Shown here: in pieces, positions 38,443 through 47,469 of the stretch | How positions within the stretch are numbered: the first letter of the stretch is position 1 | Layout of the letters: the number at the start of each line of letters is the position of its first letter | Assembly: GCF_007744255.1 (NCBI RefSeq) | Contig: NZ_CP036267.1 | Coordinates: 2,421,500-2,485,499, forward strand | DNA from: Thalassoglobus polymorphus | GTDB lineage: Bacteria; Planctomycetota; Planctomycetia; Planctomycetales; Planctomycetaceae | Direction: 5' to 3' | Length of the DNA stretch: 64,000 bases | Program-made: the position numbers and the translations under genes | The notes under the pieces: generated by a model | The model's database searches: none | What the model saw: the letters and a program-made list of their open reading frames with translations, nothing else | Told to the model about the DNA's origin: nothing

Positions 38443-41400
38443 CATTGATCACACGTCCAAGTTTCAGTAACACCAGCTTCGATGATATTTGTTGTGGTGA
38501 GATCTTATAGAAATTCGAGACTGCCTGAACATACGCCTGGATCTGCCCGCGGTAGTATTCGACTCGATCATTGATTGCGATGAGATCATTGGGAAGAGCG
38601 TCGGTTTTGAAGTCGATAATTTCAGCCGCAAGGACAGTTGAATCTCGGGAAATTGTGACGAGTCGGTCAATGCTGCCAGTCAAAAGCGATCCATTTTCTC
38701 GGACAGCAAAAGCTCGTTCATTTCGAAACGTGACATCGACCGGAGCTTGCAGAATCTCTTGCTTTGTCTCTTCCGAGACATTCATGCTTTCGGCGGACAG
38801 ATAGGGACGCTTTGACAGCAGAGATTTCAAAGCTTGACGACTCACTGACTGGTGGAATTCTGCAAGCGACTGTTCAAGGTCGATCCCTTGGATTCCAAGT
38901 TGTGTGGCAAGTCCTAGGAGAATTTCGTCCTCGGGAATTCCATCATCAAGCCAGCCGATTTGCTCCATCCAGGCATGAAAGAGTGTTCCCCTGTCGACAG
39001 CTTTTGAATCGCCGGTTGGCAAGATGTTTTCCAATTGAACGAGCTTCGTTCCCTCTTTGCTTGAAGGAGCAACGCGAGGCAAGCGTCGTGACTGATCCGA
39101 CTGTTTGAATTGAATGTTGAGTTCTCTGGGAGGAGGAGGCGATTCCGATTTTGAATCGAGTTGTGGTAACGACTGATACCATGCCGGGTCGCCAGCCTCA
39201 GCGAGGACAACGTTGGATTCCAGCTGTGCAGTCGGGGCAAGAGCGGCACGAATGAGCCCAGCATGAGTTTTGGGAAGTGTTTTCTCAGCGCTTTTTGCTG
39301 TTCGCGGTCGCACGATGATTTGAAGGTTGTGGACTGCTCGTGTCAACGCGACATACAACAGGCACAGCGACTCGACAATTGCCTTGTCTGTCGTTTGTGC
39401 GAGTGCAAGTTTCAGTTTCTTGGGGAATAGATCTTGGAATTCCTGGCTTTGGTACAGTGCGACCGCTTCTGGAGGTTCTCCCGGTTTGGGAGTGTATGAG
39501 AGATACTTCGGCGGTTTCGTCATGAGTCCATCGCACTCTGCGAAGATGACGGTATCGAATTGAAGCCCTTTCGACTGGTGAATCGTCATCACACGGACGC
39601 GAGAGTCGGTTGGTTCTTGTACTTTTTGCTTTTCGACGAACTCGACGAATTCAGATGTCCGCAATGATTGTGAGATGGTATCGAACTCGTTGGCGAGTGC
39701 GGATAACTGGATTAACCGACGGAGTTCCCGTCGATTGCAGTGTTGCGCAAGTTGTCCGGTCAATTCGTGGACTGTCTCTCCATATCCTGATTGGGAAATC
39801 CGCTTTCGGAATTGGTCAGAGAAGAGGTGAGCGGCTCGGTCGTTTTCATGATTGACCAGATTGACAATCGCACCCAATGGAGAGTTCACAATGTGAAAGC
39901 GAGCGATCGTATCACCAGGATGATCAGCCAGATGGAACAGCGCCAACACTAACTGGACGGCTGCTGAGTCGACGAGTGGGTTACCACCCTCTTCGCTCGC
40001 ATCGATTCCGAGTTGATTCAGTTCATAAATCAACTCCCCGATTTTGGCGTTCCCTCGTGTGAGGACACCGATCGTTCCTGTCGGAGCAACTTTAAGTTGA
40101 TCAGCGATCATGTTGGCGACGAACTGATTGAGTTCGGCGTCGACCCGCGATTGATCACGGTCTCCTGGCTCCATATCCTTGGGAATTGGAGAGGTCAATA
40201 ATTGAAAGTATCCGGGAAGTTCTGTTCTCGCGGTTTCATGTTTCGGAAATTCGTTGCTCCATCTTTTTAAGACCGCCTGGTTCTCTCCGAAACCATCGTG
40301 ATTTCCGATCCCCTGAAAAATTCGATTGACAGTTTCAATGACAACTGGTGAAGAGCGAAAACTCTTGTTGAGGGGCCGCTCTTCGACATCTTCCAGTTGC
40401 TGAGTAATGGCATCGAAGATGGCTGCTTCTCCGCCTCGCCAACCGTAAATCGCTTGTTTTCCATCTCCAACACAGAAGAAAGACTTATTGGTGCCGGTTG
40501 TTGTGTCCTGTGCAAACGGACGAATCACACTCCACTGCGGGACCGAGGTGTCTTGAAATTCGTCGAGTAGAACATGGTCAATCGTTCCGTCGAGCCGATG
40601 TGCGAGGTCGGAAGTGGATCGGTTTGAAAGTGAATGTGCCAGCCGTCGCGTGAGGTCGTCAAAACGAAGTCCGCCCGTTTCCCGTTTGAGTTGCTCGTAA
40701 ACTCGATCATATTTTTCAATCAGTTCGTAGGTCGCCGCCGTTTGCACAGCCCATGGTGCAAGCCATTTGGCCCGAGCAATTTTCTCCAATTCCAAATACA
40801 GCGACTTTAAGTTGTCTGGGATCTCTTTACGATGGTACTTGCCATCTCCCAAAACCTTGGAAAGTAGTCCGGTCTTGTAAAGGGCTGGCCATTCTTCATC
40901 TTCAATCCGCTGAATGTCGCCATTGCGAGCGGTTTCCATACGGGAATTTTCAATCGGTTCTGCAGCTAATCGGGCGACGATCGATTCCAATTCATCGGAT
41001 GAGGGACTCTGGATCTTCCCGAACTGTTTCCATGCTTGAGCATCTGTTCTCAAGTAGATTTCATGGAATTGCGAGATATGTTCTGAGATCAACTGATACA
41101 CACTTCTCCGCACGCTCCCTTTATCGAGTTGGTGCATCAGGTTTTTTAGCTCTTGAAGCTCTCCTTCTCGGAGGACATGATCAATCGCCCGATCCTGAAG
41201 GTGCTCAGCTTCGATCTCGTCCATGAGCCTCCAACCGGGAGGAAGACGCAACTCTAAAGAGAAGGAGCCCGCCAACCGCGAGAAGAAACCATCAAGCGTA
41301 CTGATTCGCAAGCGATGCAGATTTTGCGTCAACACTTTCAGAAGAGTCAAACAATCCTTCTGAGTAATTTCGGGCGATCCGGTGAATGATTTCAAACTCT

Positions 41401-41713
41401 GAAAATCAGCATCATCGAGAGCCGCCTGCGCAAGCCGCAAGAGAATCCGGTCAGTAATTTCCGCTGCTGCTTTCCGCGTAAATGTTGAAGCCAGAATTTT
41501 GTCTGGTGTCGAGCCTCGAAGTAATGTGAGAAATCGGTTGGAAAGCTGAAACGTTTTCCCCGTTCCCGCAGAGGCTCGGATAACCAGTTTGCGGTCGGCT
41601 TCCGGCAAATATGAGTGTGGCTCCGTTGATTGAAGCGGTGAAGGGGTTTCTGGTTGATTCTGGACGATCTCTTTTTCGTCGTCGAACAAGCTGCGTTGAT
41701 GTGAGTGACTCAT
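38426..41713 (-). CDS. addA: AddA-type UvrD helicase-nuclease
   Basis: 1095 residues from the ATG at 41713, which overlaps the upstream gene's TGA (ATGA); an earlier in-frame start would add 12 odd residues. Order: SF1 helicase with Walker A ASAGTGKT (about 47-54), ASTFTRKAAAEI, LLDEFQDTSVPQW (Walker B), FFCVGDGKQAIYGWRGGEA and VRVMTIHQSKGLQFDTVIFAE, then a C-terminal PD-(D/E)XK nuclease (GSIDRLV ... EIIDFKTDALP). With the AddB-type partner it should process double-strand breaks to 3' ends for RecA loading. The last five residues (VDVEG) and the stop codon come from a 13-bp minisatellite, so the C-terminus has probably been altered by repeat expansion. Confidence 0.9.
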   Translation of the reverse strand: MSHSHQRSLFDDEKEIVQNQPETPSPLQSTEPHSYLPEADRKLVIRASAGTGKTFQLSNRFLTLLRGSTPDKILASTFTRKAAAEITDRILLRLAQAALDDADFQSLKSFTGSPEITQKDCLTLLKVLTQNLHRLRISTLDGFFSRLAGSFSLELRLPPGWRLMDEIEAEHLQDRAIDHVLREGELQELKNLMHQLDKGSVRRSVYQLISEHISQFHEIYLRTDAQAWKQFGKIQSPSSDELESIVARLAAEPIENSRMETARNGDIQRIEDEEWPALYKTGLLSKVLGDGKYHRKEIPDNLKSLYLELEKIARAKWLAPWAVQTAATYELIEKYDRVYEQLKRETGGLRFDDLTRRLAHSLSNRSTSDLAHRLDGTIDHVLLDEFQDTSVPQWSVIRPFAQDTTTGTNKSFFCVGDGKQAIYGWRGGEAAIFDAITQQLEDVEERPLNKSFRSSPVVIETVNRIFQGIGNHDGFGENQAVLKRWSNEFPKHETARTELPGYFQLLTSPIPKDMEPGDRDQSRVDAELNQFVANMIADQLKVAPTGTIGVLTRGNAKIGELIYELNQLGIDASEEGGNPLVDSAAVQLVLALFHLADHPGDTIARFHIVNSPLGAIVNLVNHENDRAAHLFSDQFRKRISQSGYGETVHELTGQLAQHCNRRELRRLIQLSALANEFDTISQSLRTSEFVEFVEKQKVQEPTDSRVRVMTIHQSKGLQFDTVIFAECDGLMTKPPKYLSYTPKPGEPPEAVALYQSQEFQDLFPKKLKLALAQTTDKAIVESLCLLYVALTRAVHNLQIIVRPRTAKSAEKTLPKTHAGLIRAALAPTAQLESNVVLAEAGDPAWYQSLPQLDSKSESPPPPRELNIQFKQSDQSRRLPRVAPSSKEGTKLVQLENILPTGDSKAVDRGTLFHAWMEQIGWLDDGIPEDEILLGLATQLGIQGIDLEQSLAEFHQSVSRQALKSLLSKRPYLSAESMNVSEETKQEILQAPVDVTFRNERAFAVRENGSLLTGSIDRLVTISRDSTVLAAEIIDFKTDALPNDLIAINDRVEYYRGQIQAYVQAVSNFYKISPQQISSKLVLLKLGRVINVDVEG

Positions 41714-44469
41714 ACGACCGCCTCCCTGCCAAATACATCGTCCTGACAAATGCCGGAGAATTCCTGAAACCAGGTAATCGGCTTGTCGAGTTCAACCCAG
41801 AATTCTTCATTGATGATGTTCTCTGCTATCTTGCGAGCGACATCATCCGCTTCTTTCAACTCGTCTTCGCTCCATTCTGCAATCCGATCTCGAATTTGTG
41901 GTGTTGTTCTCGGTAACGTGATGTAACCCAGTCTCACTTTTCCCTGCACACCAAATGGCTTCGCAAGATGTCGATACAACGGAAGCTGTAGGTCGACCCA
42001 TTCATCTTTGTATCGGTGTGTCTGTTCAGGTGACTGCGCTTTGTCGCTGGTTTTGTAATCGAAAATGACCCATTCATTCAGCTTTGGGTGATAATCAACA
42101 CGGTCGATTCTTCCACGTAATGTGATTTCTGACCCGTCAGCGAGGTTGAGTGTTGTGTTTTTTCCATATCCGATTTCGGTGTGTTTTATTTCCCAGCCTT
42201 GGCGAACCCATTCGGTTTGCCATTGCGCAAAGATGTTCAATCGATGGCGAATTTGTTCAACCTGAATATGGACAGGGAATAGCGGGTCACTGCCGTATCT
42301 TTTGTTAACAAGTTGGTCGAGCTGACTGTTCAAGAACCCGGAGACTTGTACCGGATCGGTTTGTAAGGTTTCGTCACTTTGTCCGAACCCTTGCAATACA
42401 TCGTGGATCAACGATCCAAAACCTGCGGGATCGAGCTCGACGACGGAATCGCTCACTTCGCCCAGCTTTAAGACGTGACGCAGGTAGTATCGATATGGCG
42501 AAACCAGATAATCTTTGAACTCTGTGACGCGGAACGACCGCTTCGGTTCATCCATTTTGACAGGTTTTGGAATTCGAAAGTCGTGGTCTTCTCGTTGAGT
42601 GGAGAGTCCTGTTTTGATTGTTGGTAAGTCTTCCTCGTGATCGTCAAAAAAACGTACGATACGATGTGCAACTTTTTCAGGAGAAGCTGCGAACAACAGG
42701 CGACTGGGAGTGAGTGGCTCTTTACGAGCGTCACGCTTGGCAGCGATGAGCTTCACTCGCTTTCGAGAGTGCAGAAGGACGCTGATTGCGTACGCGTCAC
42801 GTGCGTAGCGTCGCTGGTTATCTTCAATCCCTAAATGTGTTCGTAAGCGGTTCGGCAAAAAGAGGTCATGGTTGACGGCAGAAGGAATAAAGCCTTCGTT
42901 CATTGAGGTTAAGATTGCGACAGGGGCATCGTCTAGCGGAAGGTCGAGCCAACCTGAAAGTTGAACCGCATGATCATCGACTGGCGCTGCGAGAAATTCG
43001 CTGCGAAGTTCGTCCAATGTTAGTTCGATTGCCTGTTGTGCGGTCACGACTTGCTCAAGAGCTGCCGGGACGCGTCCGTGTTCCAGTGCAGCTTCGTGGA
43101 TTTTTTGCGTTGCTTGAAGCAGCAAGCGGTCTTCTTGAACATCTGGATTTAAATCTCTGCCTCCGTAAACCTGCAACAGAAATTTTCGCAGTGGTCCCAC
43201 CCAATCAGCCAGTGGCCGCGAAGATTCTTGGAACGGTTTAAGGAGATCGCCGATCACGCTCACAAGTTGACGAGCGGTTTTCGCTGATCGACCTGATCCT
43301 AAGATGACCTGTGTACGACGCTGAAGATGCTCCGTAACGTTCTCGTCCCAACAGGTTAACCAATTGTCGGGTAAGTCTTGTTGGCTGATCCAACTTGAAA
43401 GATCGGGATGTCGGATCAATTCCGAGAAATGGTCTGTTCGGTCCGCTTCCAGATAACTTGAGACACATTGCAGCAGCCGATACGGCCCCGATTGTGGAAG
43501 TGTCTGTTCAATGACCCAATTCGTTGAGATCCCGGACATTGCCAGATATCGTTCGATGTGCGGGACGATGCGGTCGTCCGGGACACCTACGGTGATTTCA
43601 TCGATGGAGAAGTCCGCTCCACAAGCTTCTAGCTCCAAGGCGACCTGTTCTGCCTGCTCTTGTGGTCCATCGACCACTTGGATTTGCGATTCGTCGATCT
43701 CAATTGTGAAGTCATTCCATTCACCCGGCTGTAAATTTCCGAGTGGTGCAAATCGGCTGGATTCTTCAGGCGGTGCGTGAATCACAACGTGAACATGCTC
43801 GGCAACCTGCTTCAGCATCGACTGCAATGTGTGGTTCAGGTCCACTGTTCCGACCAGGAAAATTTCGGAGTCTGTTCGACATTCGTTATGTTTAATCGCA
43901 AATAAGCGAGCCGTTTGCTGATCCCAGAGCCCTGCTTCATCCAATTGTTGCAGATATCTCTTCTGGACTTCTGCCAGAACGTTCCAGCGATCAGTTTCGT
44001 TGAAAGATTCAAGCGATTGACCACGCTCAGCGACGTCGGAAAAACTCAGGCCATCGGCGGCCAACTCTCGATGCTGTCGACGAAGAAGTTCACCAAGTCG
44101 CAACCAGGCATCGACATCATAATCTTCAGGAGGTTGCGGAATGACCACTTCCAGCTGATCTCGCTGAAGCCCTTTCAATGCCTCCGCCCAGGCGAGTTTC
44201 TGGGTCAGAGGTGAGGCGAATGGGAATTTTGGGAGATAGAGAAACTCGGGGAGCGTTCCAACGGTAATGATTCGCGGCGGGATTGCTTCACCTGCCGACT
44301 TGTCTGTCAAAATTTCCAGAAAACGTCGCCCCGCCTGTCGACCGGGAAAGACAACAATGACATTTGAGAGGTCTACTTCTCGCTCGCTTCGGTAGCGTTT
44401 GATCAGCTCCTCGACAAAAGCTGGCAGAGCTGGTTGTGACCAGTCGAGAAATAGCCGTTCGTTGTTCAT
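41710..44469 (-). CDS. addB: AddB-type PD-(D/E)XK nuclease/inactive helicase
   Basis: 919 residues. The N-terminal half is helicase-like without a proper Walker A (VIVVFPGRQAGRRFLEIL), and PVAILTSMNEGFIPS fits the helicase-domain relic of AddB/RexB. The C-terminal nuclease is at about 720-860: GFGSLIHDVLQGFG, LRGRIDRVDYHP and WVIFDYKTSD give the D...D-x-K pattern. It acts as a heterodimer with the downstream AddA; ATGA coupling supports equal expression. The four-cysteine iron-sulfur motif of Bacillus AddB is not evident. It is divergent enough that a family search should confirm it, but context and motifs agree. Confidence 0.83.
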   Translation of the reverse strand: MNNERLFLDWSQPALPAFVEELIKRYRSEREVDLSNVIVVFPGRQAGRRFLEILTDKSAGEAIPPRIITVGTLPEFLYLPKFPFASPLTQKLAWAEALKGLQRDQLEVVIPQPPEDYDVDAWLRLGELLRRQHRELAADGLSFSDVAERGQSLESFNETDRWNVLAEVQKRYLQQLDEAGLWDQQTARLFAIKHNECRTDSEIFLVGTVDLNHTLQSMLKQVAEHVHVVIHAPPEESSRFAPLGNLQPGEWNDFTIEIDESQIQVVDGPQEQAEQVALELEACGADFSIDEITVGVPDDRIVPHIERYLAMSGISTNWVIEQTLPQSGPYRLLQCVSSYLEADRTDHFSELIRHPDLSSWISQQDLPDNWLTCWDENVTEHLQRRTQVILGSGRSAKTARQLVSVIGDLLKPFQESSRPLADWVGPLRKFLLQVYGGRDLNPDVQEDRLLLQATQKIHEAALEHGRVPAALEQVVTAQQAIELTLDELRSEFLAAPVDDHAVQLSGWLDLPLDDAPVAILTSMNEGFIPSAVNHDLFLPNRLRTHLGIEDNQRRYARDAYAISVLLHSRKRVKLIAAKRDARKEPLTPSRLLFAASPEKVAHRIVRFFDDHEEDLPTIKTGLSTQREDHDFRIPKPVKMDEPKRSFRVTEFKDYLVSPYRYYLRHVLKLGEVSDSVVELDPAGFGSLIHDVLQGFGQSDETLQTDPVQVSGFLNSQLDQLVNKRYGSDPLFPVHIQVEQIRHRLNIFAQWQTEWVRQGWEIKHTEIGYGKNTTLNLADGSEITLRGRIDRVDYHPKLNEWVIFDYKTSDKAQSPEQTHRYKDEWVDLQLPLYRHLAKPFGVQGKVRLGYITLPRTTPQIRDRIAEWSEDELKEADDVARKIAENIINEEFWVELDKPITWFQEFSGICQDDVFGREAVV

Positions 44470-44517
44470 TCTCGTGTCCGTGAGATTCTGACTTCAGTGA
44501 AAGTGAGCGGAATCGTT

Positions 44518-45405
44518 TTAATCACGATAGCGTTTCGTGATGTCGCTATACGCATCGATGCGGCGATCTCGCAAGAATGGCCAGTGCGTTCGTTGTTCAT
44601 TGAGCATCGCAAAGTCACACTCAGCCATTAAAATCTCTGGCTGATCGACACTTGCTTTATTCAAGATGGTCCCACTTGGATTGCAAATGAAACTCTGTCC
44701 CCAGAATTCAATTCCCCCATCCAGATCGCCCTCGTGTCCGATGCGATTGGCTGAAGCCACATAGACGCCGTTTGCAATTGCGTGGCTTCTCTGGATCGTT
44801 TCCCAAGAGTCGTGTTGCGCGGTGCCATATTCCGCTTTTTCAGTAGGGTGCCAACCGATTGCTGTCGGATAAAACAGAATTTCAGCACCTGCCAGTGCCG
44901 TTAACCGAGCTGCTTCCGGGTACCACTGGTCCCAACAAATCAACACACCCACATTGCCGAACTTCGTTTCGAAAATCTTGAAACCAAGGTCGCCGGGAGT
45001 GAAGTAGAATTTTTCGTAAAACAATGGATCGTCAGGAATGTGCATCTTGCGATACATCCCCAGATACGCCCCATCGGCATCAAGGACAACTGCCGTGTTG
45101 TGGTAAAGACCAGCTGCGCGTTTCTCAAAGAGCGAAGCGACAATCACAATCCCGAGTTTTTTTGCGAGTTGTGAAAACGCTTCCGTACTTGGACCGGGAA
45201 TTTTTTCCGCTAAGTCGAACTTCGCATGGTCCTCACTTTGACAAAAATACTGCGACCGGAACAGTTCCTGTGTGCAAACGATTTGTGCCCCCTGCTTGGC
45301 TGCCTGCTCGATATCAGCGATGGTCGCTTGCAGGTTTTCCGTCGGGTCGAGAGTCGCTGCTCGTTGAATGAGCGCGACGTTCACATTTCTTGACTGAATT
45401 GGCAT
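44518..45405 (-). CDS. aguB: N-carbamoylputrescine amidase (nitrilase superfamily)
   Basis: 295 residues, carbon-nitrogen hydrolase fold. The catalytic triad is visible: E47 (CTQELFRSQYF), K120 (YRKMHIPDDP), C157 (LICWDQWYPEAARL). The sequence follows the AguB pattern closely (LPxxP-type lid FYEKFYFTPGDLGF; ANRIGHEG; FWGQSFICNPSG). It converts N-carbamoylputrescine to putrescine, CO2 and ammonia in the agmatine route to polyamines. The usual partner agmatine deiminase (AguA) is not next to it. It lies 48 bp after the addB start region, on the same strand but upstream of addB, so both could share a transcript. Confidence 0.9.
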   Translation of the reverse strand: MPIQSRNVNVALIQRAATLDPTENLQATIADIEQAAKQGAQIVCTQELFRSQYFCQSEDHAKFDLAEKIPGPSTEAFSQLAKKLGIVIVASLFEKRAAGLYHNTAVVLDADGAYLGMYRKMHIPDDPLFYEKFYFTPGDLGFKIFETKFGNVGVLICWDQWYPEAARLTALAGAEILFYPTAIGWHPTEKAEYGTAQHDSWETIQRSHAIANGVYVASANRIGHEGDLDGGIEFWGQSFICNPSGTILNKASVDQPEILMAECDFAMLNEQRTHWPFLRDRRIDAYSDITKRYRD

Positions 45406-45482
45406 CAGAGTGATTATCTCAGCTTTGTTTGGCTTCGTGTACTGGGAGTTTCGAAATCTTCTTCATGATTTGCTTGAGCCAG

Positions 45483-47009
45483 TTAATCGACTTCTGGAGG
45501 AACCGCTCCATATGTCCAGGGAGCGGTGAACTCCGCTTCTAAAGGTCGGGTCGGGATTTTTCCCGGCTTGAGTCTCTTTGAGAGTTCAACTGCAGCGTCG
45601 ACCATTTTTTGTCCAGCAGTGATTTCCAGGTTGCTGTAACCCGTCAATCTCGTTTCATAACCGCCGCCGCGTGGTCCGAAGGATTCTTCAGTCGGAACAT
45701 ATCCGACGCAACCGTTCGCCAATGAAACCGGGAAAGTCAGCGGAAACGGACTGCCCGCTTTGATGTCCAGTCCGAACTGACAGAAGAACTCCGCTGGATC
45801 GGTGAGCAAGACGACAGGACCAATCTGAATCGCTTGCACTTCGACGTCTGCAACAGGTTTTTTCTCTAGAAGTGCATCGAGCAAGACGATCTCTTTAGCA
45901 AATGCCCACTCTGTTGCACCGACTTCAGCCGGTTGTTTTTTGACGAGTTCCAGACTTTTGGTCACACGCTCTGGGCGAGGTGTTCTACGCGAAATTTTGA
46001 GCAGAGTTGAGTCAAAATTGATCGGTGTGAGTGTTCCAGGTTCTTCTCGCAGGAGCACTTTTACGGCCTCTGCTCCTACGGTTCCTCCAACGAATCGAGA
46101 GGACTGCTCCGCTTTACGACGTTGGTACTTCGTCATGTTCTCGACTTGGGTTACATCTCCAGAGGCTCCAGCGAGAAAGACGACGACGACTTCATCACCG
46201 AAAACTCCTCGGATGACCTGCTCTACATAATAGATGTAATTTGCAGAAATCCCCCCAGGGCTGGCGGTTGCGTGGCAGACGAAATTCACAATGCAGCCAG
46301 TCAAGTTGCCTTCAGCATCCCAGGCACCGATCACTCCCACTTCCGGGTCGACCGGGCCGGCTGGCTCGATGATGCCCGGATTTCCGGGGCGAGGGTGAGT
46401 TTGAGTGAGGCCTGACGTCATTCGGAACCGGCGATTGAATGCCACTCCTTCTGCTTTTCCTTTTCCAGCACTACATTGAGTACTTCGTTGATCTTCATTC
46501 GCTGCGCAAACGGCGTCGACAATTTGATTTTCAACACGCACGATATATTTTGGGTCAGCGGCGGATGATTTTTCGTAGGCCAATTCCTGAACGAGTTCAG
46601 AAGCATGGTCAAATTCTCCCGGATAGATCATTCCGGTCGGCCCCGATGAATGTGAATGCGTCGCATGAATAAGAATGGCGCCGGCTGGGATTCCGCATTT
46701 TTCTTCGATCCGCTTCCGAGCCGCAAGAACCATTTCGCGCCGGACCAACAATGCGTCGACCGAAACAATCGCGACGCGGTTTGTGCCATCATCAAACACC
46801 GCAGCTCGGACCTTGCATGGATCGTGTAAGCTGCGATGGAAGATTTTCCTGTATCCCCCCGGTCGTTCCATTCCAATCTCAGGGGTAATGTCCCGCTCGG
46901 CGAACCCGGCATGAGTGGCCTGCTCTGCATCGGCATCTTGCGAGAAGCTCTCTTGAGCGATGAGAGTCAGAGATGTGAGTAAGATCATCAAACGCATGGA
47001 AGACATCAT
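45483..47009 (-). CDS. Secreted neutral-ceramidase-like protein
   Basis: About 508 residues from the ATG at 47009. A longer frame to 47237 adds 76 residues that do not look like protein, while the chosen start gives a Sec signal peptide (MRLMILLTSLTLIAQESFSQ). It matches the neutral/alkaline non-lysosomal ceramidase N-terminal domain: AGFAERDITPEIG, VAIVSVDALLVRREM, and ILIHATHSHSSGPTG with the zinc-site histidines. Later blocks VVFLAGASGDVTQVEN and LTDPAEFFCQFG also fit. True ceramidases have about 650-700 residues and a C-terminal Ig-like domain, which is missing here. Planctomycetes carry many such short forms; the substrate may not be ceramide. Confidence 0.85.
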   Translation of the reverse strand: MMSSMRLMILLTSLTLIAQESFSQDADAEQATHAGFAERDITPEIGMERPGGYRKIFHRSLHDPCKVRAAVFDDGTNRVAIVSVDALLVRREMVLAARKRIEEKCGIPAGAILIHATHSHSSGPTGMIYPGEFDHASELVQELAYEKSSAADPKYIVRVENQIVDAVCAANEDQRSTQCSAGKGKAEGVAFNRRFRMTSGLTQTHPRPGNPGIIEPAGPVDPEVGVIGAWDAEGNLTGCIVNFVCHATASPGGISANYIYYVEQVIRGVFGDEVVVVFLAGASGDVTQVENMTKYQRRKAEQSSRFVGGTVGAEAVKVLLREEPGTLTPINFDSTLLKISRRTPRPERVTKSLELVKKQPAEVGATEWAFAKEIVLLDALLEKKPVADVEVQAIQIGPVVLLTDPAEFFCQFGLDIKAGSPFPLTFPVSLANGCVGYVPTEESFGPRGGGYETRLTGYSNLEITAGQKMVDAAVELSKRLKPGKIPTRPLEAEFTAPWTYGAVPPEVD

Positions 47010-47469
47010 TGGCTCTTTCAAAGATCTGGTGAGTTCGCTGGCTGTCGATATCAAGGTTACTGAATTGACCCGTCTGTTTTGTGGAGTGTAACCGTGGATT
47101 GTAACCACGGAGGGAGCGAATTCTACGAATAGAAAAGAACTTGCCCGCTCTTCTTTGAAAAACGTGAATTTGAGTCTGATTCCAAAAATGGCTTGACCAA
47201 AGCAGGTAAAAGCTGGAATGAAAGACTGCTCCAACATCTCTCACTCGAATTGAATCCTCAATGGTTATTGCGCTGAAGCTGACTTCGGTTTAATGCAAAT
47301 TCAAGCACCAAATTTTCTCAGTCGTTCGGCTCAATAAATCTGCTATGGGATTCCTCTTTGACTTTTCAGCAGGCTACAGAGTAGTTGTAAGGCCCTTCCA
47401 TGTAGAACGAAATTTACACGATTCTTCGGCTTTTATGGCGTGCCTGATTTTTTCCTGACACGGTTTCCG
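47010..47469. other. Intergenic stretch, nothing recognised
   Basis: Holds the leader of the ceramidase-like gene and the 3' region of the orphan DUF1501 gene. I see no repeat element, strong hairpin or plausible small gene. Confidence 0.35.

Noticed and set aside
38202-38510. Plus-strand ORF with repeated Pro-His-Gln-Pro-Ser-Thr peptides
   Set aside because: The repeats are translation of M2 and the minisatellite, antisense to the addA end.
47010-47237. 76-residue N-terminal extension of the ceramidase-like protein
   Set aside because: It would bury the clear Sec signal peptide that begins at 47009.
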